A stretch of DNA of 64,000 nucleotides from JAQUCI01 sp964553255 (GTDB lineage Bacteria; Bacillota_I; Bacilli_A; Erysipelotrichales; Erysipelotrichaceae), in the NCBI GenBank assembly GCA_964553255.1, contig CAZKJS010000003.1, forward strand, positions 25,803-89,802. The letters are read 5' to 3'. The notes under the pieces were generated by a model. It made no database searches. It had not been told where the DNA came from and saw nothing but the letters and a program-made list of their open reading frames with translations. This document shows positions 35,625 through 44,759 of the stretch, piece after piece. How positions within the stretch are numbered: the stretch's first letter is position 1; each line of letters begins with the position of its first letter. The position numbers and the translations under genes are program-made.

Positions 35625-36755
35625 TCAAACAAACATTAAAGCAGCAGGATTAAAGATTAAAAGCAAACCAATTATTATCATTATTAATGCACCAACAATA
35701 TTTGTTACACGCATAAATCTTGTAGATATACCAGTCAATCGCATAGTTATGATTGCGATTGAAAACACAATGATATCATCTAACATGAAAAACAAAACAT
35801 AGACCAACAAGTATAGGTAATAGCTTGTATTTGAAAGTTGATTTAAAGTTAATATCTGTGTATAAATAACTGGTAATCCAGCTGAACATAATAATTCAAT
35901 CATATTGATAGTTATAGCTAATCCAACAACCCCAAGGATTGCTAAAGCATAATTATGTTCTTGTGTAAATTTTCTAATCTTCGCAAACACTCTATCTCTT
36001 TGCTTTTCATTAACAACCTCACAACCATCACCCTTCTTGACGATTGCTTTTTTAAGGTTATAACCACCACCCACTAAAGCTACACACGCAACGATTAAGC
36101 GTAACCAAAAAATGTTACTAATAAAAAATGCTACATTCAGCCAAGCTGCCATGAATAAGTAATAAATGATTGCAGAGGTAAGTATAAATGTCATACCTAA
36201 AATCCATAATCGTTTTCTGTCTTGCATATTGATCAATAGACTGATTAGAAATAAAAGCACCCACATCGCGCATGGATTAAACCCATCAGCTATCCCTAAT
36301 ACGATCGTTAATACTGGTAAAGGTAAATCATTAGCATTTATAGTACCTATTAATGGTAACTTTAATTTAATATCATTATCTTGACTATTCTCAATAACAT
36401 TATTTACTATTTCAAGTATCTTTACATCTGTATAACCTTCATTATAACCAATAAAGTAATACTCATTAATGATCGTAAATGGAACACTTTTGACTATAAT
36501 CCCTAACCGATCCGCTTGATACTTCATCAGTTCTAAATTTTCTTCACTATCAAATACCTCGTGATAGTTGATAATAACACCGTTATGTTCACGTTCTAAT
36601 TCTTCTAAAAATACTTTTTGTTTCTCACAATGTAAACATGTATTCCCATAAAAAAAATCTATAACTACTTGTTTATCATCAGCTACGATCGGTCGAATAA
36701 AAATAGAAGTAAAAAACAATATGGAAGCTAATAGAACACATAAACGTTTATACAT
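35625..36755 (-). CDS. Thioredoxin-like plus CcdA-like membrane thiol-disulfide transporter
   Basis: 376 residues. A signal peptide (1-25), an extracytoplasmic thioredoxin-like domain with CLHC (C40, C43), then about seven membrane helices from residue 143 with NPCAMW near 156 and LLCSAGLP near 285, the paired intramembrane cysteines of CcdA/DsbD-type electron carriers. It would move reducing equivalents from the cytoplasm to an extracytoplasmic disulfide. It follows, without gap, the small thioredoxin-like gene, its probable cytoplasmic donor. Confidence 0.82.
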   Translation of the reverse strand: MYKRLCVLLASILFFTSIFIRPIVADDKQVVIDFFYGNTCLHCEKQKVFLEELEREHNGVIINYHEVFDSEENLELMKYQADRLGIIVKSVPFTIINEYYFIGYNEGYTDVKILEIVNNVIENSQDNDIKLKLPLIGTINANDLPLPVLTIVLGIADGFNPCAMWVLLFLISLLINMQDRKRLWILGMTFILTSAIIYYLFMAAWLNVAFFISNIFWLRLIVACVALVGGGYNLKKAIVKKGDGCEVVNEKQRDRVFAKIRKFTQEHNYALAILGVVGLAITINMIELLCSAGLPVIYTQILTLNQLSNTSYYLYLLVYVLFFMLDDIIVFSIAIITMRLTGISTRFMRVTNIVGALIMIIIGLLLIFNPAALMFV

Positions 36756-37025
36756 TTATAAACCCTTATATTGCTCAATGGTGACAAGCAACTTTTTTTT
36801 AGATTGTTCACCTGTTAGTCTTATTAATTCTTTGTTGTTTTTATCAAGAAAGATAAAAACTGGTAAAATCTCATTGATTTTGTATTTTTCTACTTCTTGA
36901 CGATCATTATCGTAATCAAGATACTCCGTATTTAGCCAAGAAAGTTTTGACTCAATTTGAGCCCATCTTGGTTTCATAACTAAACAACCAGCACACCAAA
37001 CTGCACCAATCTTAATGACTTTCAT
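36756..37025 (-). CDS. Small thioredoxin-like protein
   Basis: 89 residues with WCAGC (C11, C14) after a short strand and an LPVFIFLDKN cis-Pro region near 54. No signal peptide, so cytoplasmic. It probably reduces the downstream membrane thiol transporter, whose gene begins at the base after its stop. The promoter carries the TTGGCATATGTCAA operator. Confidence 0.85.
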   Translation of the reverse strand: MKVIKIGAVWCAGCLVMKPRWAQIESKLSWLNTEYLDYDNDRQEVEKYKINEILPVFIFLDKNNKELIRLTGEQSKKKLLVTIEQYKGL

Positions 37026-37050
37026 ATTCTGTCTCCTTTTATTTATTCAT

Positions 37051-37080
37051 AAGATACAACGCTTATTGGCATATGTCAAT
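37051..37080 (-). promoter_or_regulatory. Promoter with operator over the -35 box (thioredoxin-CcdA-like operon)
   Basis: Minus strand. TTGACA (37074-37079), spacer 17, TATCTT (37051-37056). The palindrome ATTGACATATGCCAAT (37065-37080 on the minus strand) overlaps the -35. It differs from the DUF134-operon site by one base in the core. Confidence 0.7.
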
Positions 37081-37110
37081 TATTTCACAAAATATCTAAG
37101 TTGGTTTCAT

Positions 37111-38241
37111 TTATTTTTTCTTTACTTTGTAACTAGCAACCCTCTGATAATAATCAATAAACTTTAATATCGCTTTTGACCAACCTAGTATGCTTACGGT
37201 GTTGATTGCGTTTTGTTGAAGTTCTCGAGCTGTTATCTTATCACTAACAAGAAATGATATTTGCTTATAAAGTAATTGTGCTTCAAACTCATCTATTAAC
37301 ATGCAATTTACTTTAGTATTCATATGATCACTCATTATTTCACTATCACATGCAATAACTACACAACCACAAGCCATTGCTTCAAGAATACTCATGTCAT
37401 ATTTCGTGCCTAAATCAACAGCGATATAAATATCGGTTTTTCTTAATATTTCACCGATCTTACTTTGTTTGGGATTAACATATACATACCCAAACGGCAA
37501 TCGTGGTTTTGTTGGCGTTATCCAATTAAATTGATAGGTTATCTTGTCATTTGATAAAAGATCGAGTAATGCTTTGATAATACCAATTTGTTTTAAATGT
37601 TTTTGTTCACTAGCAATAATGGTGATAACTATCTCCTTATTAGTTGTTTTCTTATTGATTTGATGATAATAGATACGCTCATTAATGCCATTTGATATCG
37701 CTGTTGCCTTAATGTTAAAATACTTTTCAATTTGATTGGCATTGTATTTTGAAAATGTCAGAATAAAAGATGGCAACTGATATTGTTGATAGATATATGC
37801 CTTCTTCTCACTACTCAAACTTTGCCAATATGTATTATGCCAACTAGTATAAACATAATATAGAACAGGTGCTACACTATTTCCTATACATTTAGCAATA
37901 TCGTCTATTCCTGTCACTATGATAAGATCACACCTGTCAATGTATTTAGTATAATCTTTATTAAAGGCTACTTGTAAATAGTTAATCTTTTGCTCAAGTG
38001 GAAACCATTCTGGCTTAGCAGTGTAAGTTATCAAAGTTACCTTGTGTTTTAAGCGTACTAAATTATTGATCTGTTGTAGTAGTATCATGTATCTGCTAGA
38101 TGACTTTATTTCATTTATGATAAAGGTCAAATGTAAGTTATGACTACTAAGACCAACACTTAAAAATTGTTGTTTATTAACTGTTTCTACGCTTAAATAT
38201 TGACTATCAAGTTTTTGGGTTAACTCTTTATAGACAGACAT
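37111..38241 (-). CDS. Family-4-like glycosyltransferase (GT-B fold)
   Basis: 376 residues from the ATG at 38241, which follows GGGAGGTTAT; a GTG four codons earlier lies inside that site. The C-terminal half has the GT-B donor-binding signature near 290-310 with DMSILEAMACGCVVIACDSEIMSDH (the EAMACG block), and IVVTG- and NGINERIY-type segments upstream. Transfers a nucleotide-activated sugar to an unknown acceptor, perhaps a glycolipid or surface polymer. It stands alone. Confidence 0.8.
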   Translation of the reverse strand: MSVYKELTQKLDSQYLSVETVNKQQFLSVGLSSHNLHLTFIINEIKSSSRYMILLQQINNLVRLKHKVTLITYTAKPEWFPLEQKINYLQVAFNKDYTKYIDRCDLIIVTGIDDIAKCIGNSVAPVLYYVYTSWHNTYWQSLSSEKKAYIYQQYQLPSFILTFSKYNANQIEKYFNIKATAISNGINERIYYHQINKKTTNKEIVITIIASEQKHLKQIGIIKALLDLLSNDKITYQFNWITPTKPRLPFGYVYVNPKQSKIGEILRKTDIYIAVDLGTKYDMSILEAMACGCVVIACDSEIMSDHMNTKVNCMLIDEFEAQLLYKQISFLVSDKITARELQQNAINTVSILGWSKAILKFIDYYQRVASYKVKKK

Positions 38242-38321
38242 ATAACCTCCCACTTTAATGCTAATTATATCTATTAACGCTTGTTGTTTTAATTATAGAT
38301 GCTAATCATCACTTTAATCAA

Positions 38322-38343
38322 ATAAAAAACCACCGAAGTGGCT
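38322..38343 (-). terminator. Terminator after the DUF1275 gene
   Basis: Minus strand AGCCAC, loop TTCG, GTGGTT followed by TTTTATTT. It closes the three-gene run that starts near 40310. Confidence 0.75.
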
Positions 38344-38351
38344 AAGCATTA

Positions 38352-39014
38352 TCATTGTTGAAATGTCTTGATATTATCTATTTTATAATTAAGAACAAAT
38401 ACTAAACTCAAACTAATATAAAGCAGTGCTATAAGATAAATGATGTTACCTGCAAACATTTGATAAAGCAATGTTGAGAACAAAGCTCCAAGAAAAAAAC
38501 ACGCCAACATCTCACTAGCAATACTAAGTCTTTTTTTAGCCAGGTCGTCTTTACGATACACTCTTGCAAGATTAACACCTAAATCCGTAAGATAACCTGT
38601 TATATGCGTTAATCTAATAATAAGATCATTTTGTTTAATGTGGATACCATTAAAAACACCCATACCCAAGGCCCAAAAACCTAATGTGAAAAGTGGATTA
38701 ACAAATACTACTCTAATTAACCCAAGCAATACCCCAAATCCTAGCGTAAGATACAAATATTGCTTTTTTATATTACCCACTCTATCATAGAAAAAACTAC
38801 CAGATATAATACCACCAACTACAAATAAACTAACATTTAATAGTATAAATGGTAACAAATTAGACTTATGATCAACCAACATGTAAGCAATCAAGGTCAT
38901 ATTACCTGTATGATGAGCAATGGTTAAGCCAAAACTGGCGATTGCCCAAAGATTGCCTGCTCCTGCTAAGAAGATCATTGATCTTCGCCAATTATCGAAA
39001 TATTTTTCTTTCAT
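38352..39014 (-). CDS. DUF1275 (YoaK-type) integral membrane protein
   Basis: 220 residues, about six membrane helices. The N-terminal FLAGAGNLWAIASFGLTIAHHTGNMTLIA matches the YoaK/DUF1275 family consensus around G-[x]-N-W-x-x-G-[x]-HHTGN. Function unknown; a transporter is likely. It overlaps the NUDIX gene (ATGA near 39011-39014), suggesting one transcript. Confidence 0.8.
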   Translation of the reverse strand: MKEKYFDNWRRSMIFLAGAGNLWAIASFGLTIAHHTGNMTLIAYMLVDHKSNLLPFILLNVSLFVVGGIISGSFFYDRVGNIKKQYLYLTLGFGVLLGLIRVVFVNPLFTLGFWALGMGVFNGIHIKQNDLIIRLTHITGYLTDLGVNLARVYRKDDLAKKRLSIASEMLACFFLGALFSTLLYQMFAGNIIYLIALLYISLSLVFVLNYKIDNIKTFQQ

Positions 39015-39574
39015 AGATCACCAATGGCTTCTATCTCGCCTAAATTTATCCTAAGGTTTTTTTCGCTATCAAGATTACTTCTTTTTAGTTCATATAAAAC
39101 CGCTAGTTCGCGCTCAGCCCATTTGAATAATGTGTTATCAATTGTATTGTTCTTTTCATTTTGCATGATAGCACTAGCTATTGTCATAAATTGATATTTA
39201 AAGCGTAAGTCTTCTTCATACGCATCAAGAGTGGTTCCAATGTTTTCTTCATCTAATAGCTCGCAAAGATAGTTATACGATGTCATTTTGAATATTTTTT
39301 TATCATCATTCATATCAGGTTTTTGTTGAATGGTTTTACCAATCAATCTTATGATGCGAAAATTAATGTATCCTGTCTCTTCTGCAATCTCTCTTTTTAA
39401 AGCCGTATAATGATCTTCATTTATTTCTATTCCACCACCTGGAAACTTAACCGTATTACTTATATCATTTATCATCAATAATTTACCATGATGAAAAACA
39501 ACTCCTCTTACAGCTTCTCGTTCACTGATCTGTTGACCACTATAATTTTGTTCGATAAATGCTAGTTCAAACAT
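39011..39574 (-). CDS. NUDIX hydrolase
   Basis: 187 residues. The NUDIX box GGGIEINEDHYTALKREIAEETGY (residues about 46-69) matches GX5EX7REUXEEXGU. Hydrolyses a nucleoside diphosphate linked to another moiety; substrate unknown. N-terminal short extension and a C-terminal helix-rich tail are present. It lies between a nitroreductase and the DUF1275 gene. Confidence 0.88.
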   Translation of the reverse strand: MFELAFIEQNYSGQQISEREAVRGVVFHHGKLLMINDISNTVKFPGGGIEINEDHYTALKREIAEETGYINFRIIRLIGKTIQQKPDMNDDKKIFKMTSYNYLCELLDEENIGTTLDAYEEDLRFKYQFMTIASAIMQNEKNNTIDNTLFKWAERELAVLYELKRSNLDSEKNLRINLGEIEAIGDL

Positions 39575-39584
39575 ATTTTTACCT

Positions 39585-40310
39585 TTAATCTATTTGATAC
39601 TCAGCTAATAATTCTTGTGAATCATGATGTACATCATGATATAACTTACGCGTAAATTGATACTTTTTATACATCAAAGCAACTTCAAAAAGCAACAAGC
39701 TAATACCAACATCAATAGTATTAAAATATGGTCTTTTATTAGGTGGAATAAATGTTCTTAACGCTTTTTTGCGAAAGACCTGAATCTTGTTTTCCTTATA
39801 AACAAATCGCCACGGTTGTGAGTTAACGGCACTTGGTGCTAAACGCACTGCTTTTACTACATCAAGATCAAAGTCGTTCTTCCAAATTTCAGTTATTTCT
39901 TTGCGATTGATCATGCTCATATTATCACGAAAAGCACTCGTATCGCATTTTCCAAATGTAATCATGATCACATAACTTAAATCATAATCATCCTTTTCCA
40001 AAGTCATGCCATACCAACAAGTACCAATATCGTGTTTTGTCATTAATAGATCAAACTGTTCAAGCATATAACCTACATTTAATAAGTAATGATCTTTCTT
40101 CTCACTATAAACAAGTAAGCCGTACTCACCGAATTTCGCTTTTGTTTCAACAATAGGTTTGATCACTAATTTTGTCTTAATGGTACTGTCTAAGGGTTTG
40201 ATATGATTAAGCTGTGCTTTTATAAAAGCTAGTTCAAAAGCGGATAGTTTTTCGTCACTATATTTCCTAATAGATTTCCGTTTATATATTAATTGATATA
40301 ACTCTTCCAT
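39585..40310 (-). CDS. Nitroreductase-family flavoprotein (TM1586-type)
   Basis: 241 residues. The N-terminal IYKRKSIRKYS and the later VRLAPSAVNSQPWRFVYKENKI block are the FMN-binding parts of the family, and the ~240-residue length fits the TM1586-like subgroup. A reduction of a nitro, quinone or related substrate is likely; which one is not readable. Part of a co-directional run with NUDIX and DUF1275 genes. Confidence 0.85.
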   Translation of the reverse strand: MEELYQLIYKRKSIRKYSDEKLSAFELAFIKAQLNHIKPLDSTIKTKLVIKPIVETKAKFGEYGLLVYSEKKDHYLLNVGYMLEQFDLLMTKHDIGTCWYGMTLEKDDYDLSYVIMITFGKCDTSAFRDNMSMINRKEITEIWKNDFDLDVVKAVRLAPSAVNSQPWRFVYKENKIQVFRKKALRTFIPPNKRPYFNTIDVGISLLLFEVALMYKKYQFTRKLYHDVHHDSQELLAEYQID

Positions 40311-40330
40311 ATTGCTCCTTTAGCTAAGCC

Positions 40331-41017
40331 TTACTTCTTAATATCAAGATTCACTTTGCCATCTTTAATCTCAATGATACGATCTGCTTTTTCAGCGATC
40401 CGTCGATCATGAGTTATTATAATAAATGTAGTCTTCAATTCTTCATTGATCTTACGTAGTAAATCGTAGATCATCTCTGTTGAATCAGAGTCAAGATTTC
40501 CAGTTGGTTCATCAGCTAAGATCATTTTCGGCTGATTAATAAGCGCTCGCGCTATAGCTGTACGTTGTTGTTGCCCACCTGACATTTTAGTCGCAAGGTT
40601 GTTTTTTACTTTATTTAAACCCACTAAATCCATTAGTTCATCAGCTTTTTCTCTGGCTGCCTTATCAATTCTACCATGTTGAATGCGATATGGAATCAAA
40701 ACATTTTCTAAAGCTGTAAATTCTGGTAAAAGATAATGAAATTGAAAAACAAAACCAATCATTGAATTGCGATACTCCGCTAATTGATTAGCATTCATCG
40801 TTAAGGTACTCTTGCCATTTATGATAACATCGCCTGTTGTTGGTTTATCAAGGGTACCAATGATATTTAAAAGCGTTGACTTACCACTTCCAGATTGGCC
40901 TATGATTGAGTTGAAACTACCTGTTTCAACATTAAAACTAACATCATGTAATACTTGATTCTTTATTTCTGTTCCATATATCTTATTGATATTTCTAATT
41001 TCTAAAATATTGTTCAT
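40331..41017 (-). CDS. ABC transporter ATP-binding protein (LolD/FtsE-like)
   Basis: 228 residues. Walker A GQSGSGKSTLL near 38-48, signature MSGGQQQRTAIARAL near 141-155, Walker B ILADEPTGNLD near 161-171. Partner of the following FtsX/MacB-type permease. Nine bases separate the genes. Confidence 0.9.
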   Translation of the reverse strand: MNNILEIRNINKIYGTEIKNQVLHDVSFNVETGSFNSIIGQSGSGKSTLLNIIGTLDKPTTGDVIINGKSTLTMNANQLAEYRNSMIGFVFQFHYLLPEFTALENVLIPYRIQHGRIDKAAREKADELMDLVGLNKVKNNLATKMSGGQQQRTAIARALINQPKMILADEPTGNLDSDSTEMIYDLLRKINEELKTTFIIITHDRRIAEKADRIIEIKDGKVNLDIKK

Positions 41018-41026
41018 GTTATACTC

Positions 41027-42193
41027 CTAGTTGTTTCTGATTATATCGATTGGATTTAATCTACCTGAGCGTATTGCAGGAAATGCGGCAGCTAATGTGG
41101 ACGCTATCATAGCGATAATCCCTGATATGATAATGAAACGCCAATCGATAAATAAGTTTACCACTGGTGTATTATCAGGATTCACCGCAAAGATAGTAAA
41201 ACTATAAGCAAGTCCTAGACCAAACAAGACACCAAGCACCGCTCCTAAAAATCCTAAAATCAAACCTTCAAACAAGAAGATATAGCCAGCAGTACTATTC
41301 TTGATCCCCATAGCTTTTAATATTCCAACCTGTCTTGATTTTTGTAATACTGTAATTGCTAATACACTAGCGATACCTAGAATCACAGATATCATAACAA
41401 ACACTTGAATCATATAACTTGAAACACTTTGTCCTTGTAATCCGCTCAATAACTGTTGATTGCTATCCTTCCAGTTATCAACTTTATAAATAGGATTGTT
41501 TAATTCTGTGATGATTTTAGTAGCTAATACATCCGCCTCAAATATGGCTGCTTCTTTTATTTGCATCTCAATCGCCGTTGCTTTATCATCATCAAGTAAA
41601 GCATGTACATTATCAATAGTTGTAATACCCCAATTAAGATTTAAACTTGTTACCTTAAAATCAAAAAAGCCCACAACTTTAAAGGTTTTTGTGTCACGAT
41701 TGATTGTAGTGATACTGACTTCATCATTTAGGTTTAGTTCATATTTTTCCTTTAGTTGTTTCCCCAATATTATTTCATTATCATTTACTGGCGCCTTACC
41801 TTCATAGATACGATCATAAATATTATAAATTCTACCAGCTTCATTTATATTGAAGCCTCTTAATAGTAACGATTGTGATTCATCATTGTAACTGATGAAA
41901 GTCGCACTATCATAAACTGCTGTTACATTGATAATATTATCATCAATCGCATTTACTTTTGTAATAAGAGCCTGATAGTCATTGATTTTTTTATCTGTCG
42001 CTGCTTCCGCGGTAATAGTTATTTGTGGTGAATTACCGATAGTAGTCTCAACTAAGCTTTTCTGTAATCCTTGAATAAGAGAACCAATGAAAATCTGTAC
42101 TGATACACCAATCGCGATACCAACAACTATTAATGCCGTTTGTCCTTTACTAGAACGTAAAAAACGTAGTGCTAATTGTAAACCTAACTTCAT
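41027..42193 (-). CDS. ABC transporter permease, FtsX/MacB type
   Basis: 388 residues from ATG 42193, which overlaps the stop of the cobalamin-binding gene (ATGA 42190-42193); a longer GTG start at 42208 is less likely. One N-terminal membrane helix, a large extracytoplasmic domain (about 45-250) and three C-terminal helices fit the type VII exporter/LolCE topology. Probably extrudes a lipid- or peptide-like substrate with the ATPase encoded next. Confidence 0.85.
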   Translation of the reverse strand: MKLGLQLALRFLRSSKGQTALIVVGIAIGVSVQIFIGSLIQGLQKSLVETTIGNSPQITITAEAATDKKINDYQALITKVNAIDDNIINVTAVYDSATFISYNDESQSLLLRGFNINEAGRIYNIYDRIYEGKAPVNDNEIILGKQLKEKYELNLNDEVSITTINRDTKTFKVVGFFDFKVTSLNLNWGITTIDNVHALLDDDKATAIEMQIKEAAIFEADVLATKIITELNNPIYKVDNWKDSNQQLLSGLQGQSVSSYMIQVFVMISVILGIASVLAITVLQKSRQVGILKAMGIKNSTAGYIFLFEGLILGFLGAVLGVLFGLGLAYSFTIFAVNPDNTPVVNLFIDWRFIIISGIIAMIASTLAAAFPAIRSGRLNPIDIIRNN

Positions 42194-42849
42194 GCGATTA
42201 CCCCACATTCTGTCATTTTTAACACATCATCAAAATCTTTCGCAAACAAATCGGCACTGATAGCTTTAGCTTTAGCTTCGCCATCTTGACTAAAAGCGTG
42301 ACCACCAACGATAACCTTGACAGGATAATCTACGGTCTTTTTGATTTCTTCAATCATTCTTTTCGCTGCCACTAAATTAAAATAATTCGAAACACTTATC
42401 GCGACCATACAAGGTTTGATAAGTGTTATTGCATTATAGAAATCTTGATATGGTGTCCCACTACCTACAAAAATAGTATCAAAACCGCTGATGGTAAATA
42501 AATCAGCGATCATTTTAGCACCAATATCATGATATTCGTCTGGCGGACAAACAACAGCTACCTTTTTATCAAGTTTCTTATTCAATTGTTCTTTCTTAGC
42601 TATCACATACGGATAACAGTTTTCCACCACCGTTCTAACGATCGCTGTTTTAACATGTTCTTGCCATATGCAAATTCGCTTATCATCTATATCACATTTA
42701 AGTTCATTTAGTACTGGTGTTAATACATATGCATAAAGATCAACAACATCAATCTTATTACTCTTTAAACAATCAAGCACAAATAATACGGCATTTTGTT
42801 TATCTTCTTGATCAAAGTATTTTTGAAATTGTTCTTTTATTTCTTTCAT
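42190..42849 (-). CDS. Cobalamin-binding-domain protein without an HTH
   Basis: 219 residues. A helical cap region (about 1-95) is followed by a B12-binding Rossmann-like domain with EYHDIG (the E/D-x-H-x-x-G box, near 108-113), VAISVSNYF, and VIVGGHAF (the G-G motif near 180). It is like the C-terminal half of CarH-type photoreceptor repressors or of methionine-synthase-related proteins. The box starts with Glu rather than Asp. It is translationally coupled to the ABC permease gene by ATGA overlap, so it may act on, or sense for, that transporter. Confidence 0.7.
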   Translation of the reverse strand: MKEIKEQFQKYFDQEDKQNAVLFVLDCLKSNKIDVVDLYAYVLTPVLNELKCDIDDKRICIWQEHVKTAIVRTVVENCYPYVIAKKEQLNKKLDKKVAVVCPPDEYHDIGAKMIADLFTISGFDTIFVGSGTPYQDFYNAITLIKPCMVAISVSNYFNLVAAKRMIEEIKKTVDYPVKVIVGGHAFSQDGEAKAKAISADLFAKDFDDVLKMTECGVIA

Positions 42850-42865
42850 TTTTACTCCTTATAAC

Positions 42866-43693
42866 CTATATTTTAGGCTGACAGACGGGACAATAATAAA
42901 CATTACCACCCAAATATGCCTCTTTAATGATGGTATTATAGCATAAAGAACACGGCACCGTTAGTGTTTTGCTTGACATCTTTGTCTGATAAAAACCACT
43001 CACGCCAAATAAATCACTTTCAATATCTCTACCACCTTTTTGAATCATTTCATTCACTGTTTCCTTAAGCGCTTTGAATAATTCTTTACGTTTAGCAAGA
43101 TCGATTTTATCAAGTCTAGTTTTAGGATTGATCTTGGCATTAAATAGTATATCTTGTAATATCCCATTACCAAGTCCTGGTATACTTTGCTTGGTTGCTA
43201 ACGCTGCTTTAATGCTAGTTTTCTCATCTTGTGTTGCAAGAAGATCTAAGAAATAAGCTTCATCAAATGTATCTGATTCAATATCAGGCTTTGAGCAAGC
43301 TATCGTATAATACTGATTATCATATGTCCCAGTATCAAAAACACCAATAAAACCATACATTGAAATGGTTAAAAATACGCAGCTTTCATCATCAAAACCA
43401 ATAAACAATTGATGTTTCTTTGGCAATGCTTTCTCTTTTGTTTGATAACGCAAGTTTATGCCTTCACTAAGTAATAATGATTTATCCTCAATCAAAATCT
43501 CAAGTTGACCACCAAAACAGCGACAATCAGTTATACACTTATTAAGCAGTTGTTTTTTGTAGGTGGTAATATCATCATAAAAAAATGCAAACTTATGGGG
43601 ATTATTAGCTACGATCACTTCTATTATCTTTTTGTTGATCAATGTGCTTTTAATCTGTTTGACTAAGTTCTTACATTCAGGTATTTCCAGCAT
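42866..43693 (-). CDS. Fpg/Nei-family DNA glycosylase variant without Pro2
   Basis: 275 residues. Fold markers: two helices then LCYNTIIKEAYLGGNVYYCPVCQPK, a C-terminal zinc finger C-x2-C-x16-C-x2-C. The N-terminus reads MLEIPEC; the canonical MPELPE has Pro2 as the catalytic nucleophile and Glu3 as proton donor, so Leu replaces Pro2 here. A related subgroup with MLEIPEA-type starts exists in Firmicutes; its activity is not certain. It precedes the PIN gene by 19 bases on the same strand. Confidence 0.8.
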   Translation of the reverse strand: MLEIPECKNLVKQIKSTLINKKIIEVIVANNPHKFAFFYDDITTYKKQLLNKCITDCRCFGGQLEILIEDKSLLLSEGINLRYQTKEKALPKKHQLFIGFDDESCVFLTISMYGFIGVFDTGTYDNQYYTIACSKPDIESDTFDEAYFLDLLATQDEKTSIKAALATKQSIPGLGNGILQDILFNAKINPKTRLDKIDLAKRKELFKALKETVNEMIQKGGRDIESDLFGVSGFYQTKMSSKTLTVPCSLCYNTIIKEAYLGGNVYYCPVCQPKI

Positions 43694-43712
43694 AGTATCC
43701 TTTCAGTATCGG

Positions 43713-44288
43713 TTATTTACCTTTTTTATCCTTTAAAAGCGGTTTTATCGCTTTATAGATTTCACTTGCTTGTTTATGATCTTTACTTGGAAAATTTTTG
43801 ATCAAGGCATTATTGATACCTTGTTTTGTTTTGTATTGCAAAATGATCTCAGCAACTTTATTAACGATCTCTTTATCAGTTAATAGTTTATCAACTTCAT
43901 TGATCAGTTCATCTTCTTCTTCTTTAAGATTACGTCCACTGACATCAGCTACGATCGTAACATTAACATTACGCTTAGCCCAATATAAACAAACACTATT
44001 AAATCCGTTATCTTTCGTTACTATGTAGTAGTTCTTCTCTTCATTTTTCGCAATAATATATCCTAAAAAGGTCACAAGTTGAAAATCTAATGCATTTTTA
44101 GTGCCAACCTCAACCTTTTGAAATGTAATTTGAGCAACTGACTCATTTAGTCTACGATGTAGACCAAACGTCATTGTTTCCGCATTTTGACTGTAAAAGA
44201 TACATACCTTGTCTTTTTCAGTAAGCTTATTGATCGCATTTAAACCATCTTTCTTCACATTTTCGTAATCTACTAAATAATAACCCAT
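43713..44288 (-). CDS. PIN-domain-like (NYN-type) protein
   Basis: 191 residues. MGYYLVDYENVKKDG, KNALDFQLVTFLGYI near 84-98 and YIVTKDNGFN near 108-117 place the acidic residues of a PIN/NYN nuclease fold, the family of cytoplasmic RNA-processing enzymes with a bound metal. A C-terminal helical part (about 130-191) is added. It lies in the same orientation as the glycosylase gene; substrate unknown. Confidence 0.75.
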   Translation of the reverse strand: MGYYLVDYENVKKDGLNAINKLTEKDKVCIFYSQNAETMTFGLHRRLNESVAQITFQKVEVGTKNALDFQLVTFLGYIIAKNEEKNYYIVTKDNGFNSVCLYWAKRNVNVTIVADVSGRNLKEEEDELINEVDKLLTDKEIVNKVAEIILQYKTKQGINNALIKNFPSKDHKQASEIYKAIKPLLKDKKGK

Positions 44289-44422
44289 TGATTATCTCCC
44301 ATTTTATCGCTAACTTATTATGACTAGCGCTTTTTATCATATCTAAATTATATATTAAAATAAGGAAAAAGATAATAGTTTAACCAATTAACGTAAACTT
44401 GTTAAATATTTTCAGAAAACTA

Positions 44423-44451
44423 TTGCAAGTATATTGAAAGATGTGTATCAT
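44423..44451 (+). promoter_or_regulatory. Promoter of the T-box-controlled amino-acid transporter operon
   Basis: TTGCAA (44423-44428), 17-base spacer, TATCAT (44446-44451). The predicted start site is about 44458, upstream of the T-box stem I. Confidence 0.65.
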
Positions 44452-44457
44452 ACGAAC

Positions 44458-44737
44458 TATAAACAAATGCAGTGATAAGAAATAGTAAGTGACTGAAACC
44501 TATAAGAGAACCGTTGGTTGGTGCGAAACGGTAAGGCTACAGTGATCGAACACATCTTAGAGCAGGTTAGGCGAACTTAAAGTAGTCTAACTCGGAAACC
44601 TTGTCGACCGTTAACCAGACTAGAGTTTGATTGAACTCGAAGAGGCAGATATCGTGAGGTATCTGTGAATTAAGGTGGGAACACGAAGTCAACACTATCG
44701 TCCTTAACAACATTAGCTTGTTAGGGACTTTTTATTT
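44458..44737 (+). ncRNA. T-box riboswitch, probably histidine-responsive
   Basis: Stem I base TAAGA/TCTTA (44476-44480 and 44555-44559) surrounds a specifier loop with AGTA (44484-44487) opposite GAA (44548-44550). The three bases after GAA are CAC (44551-44553), a His codon. AGAGAACCG begins stem II. The T-box AAGGTGGGAACACG (44672-44685) has UGGG at 44676-44679; its last G would pair with a discriminator C, which is typical of tRNA-His. A terminator GTCCTTAACAA/TTGTTAGGGAC plus T-run ends it (44700-44736). It precedes the binding protein, permease and ATPase genes. Histidine is inferred from specifier and G/C discriminator. Confidence 0.82.
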
Positions 44738-44759
44738 TCTGCAATAGAAAGAGGAAAAA

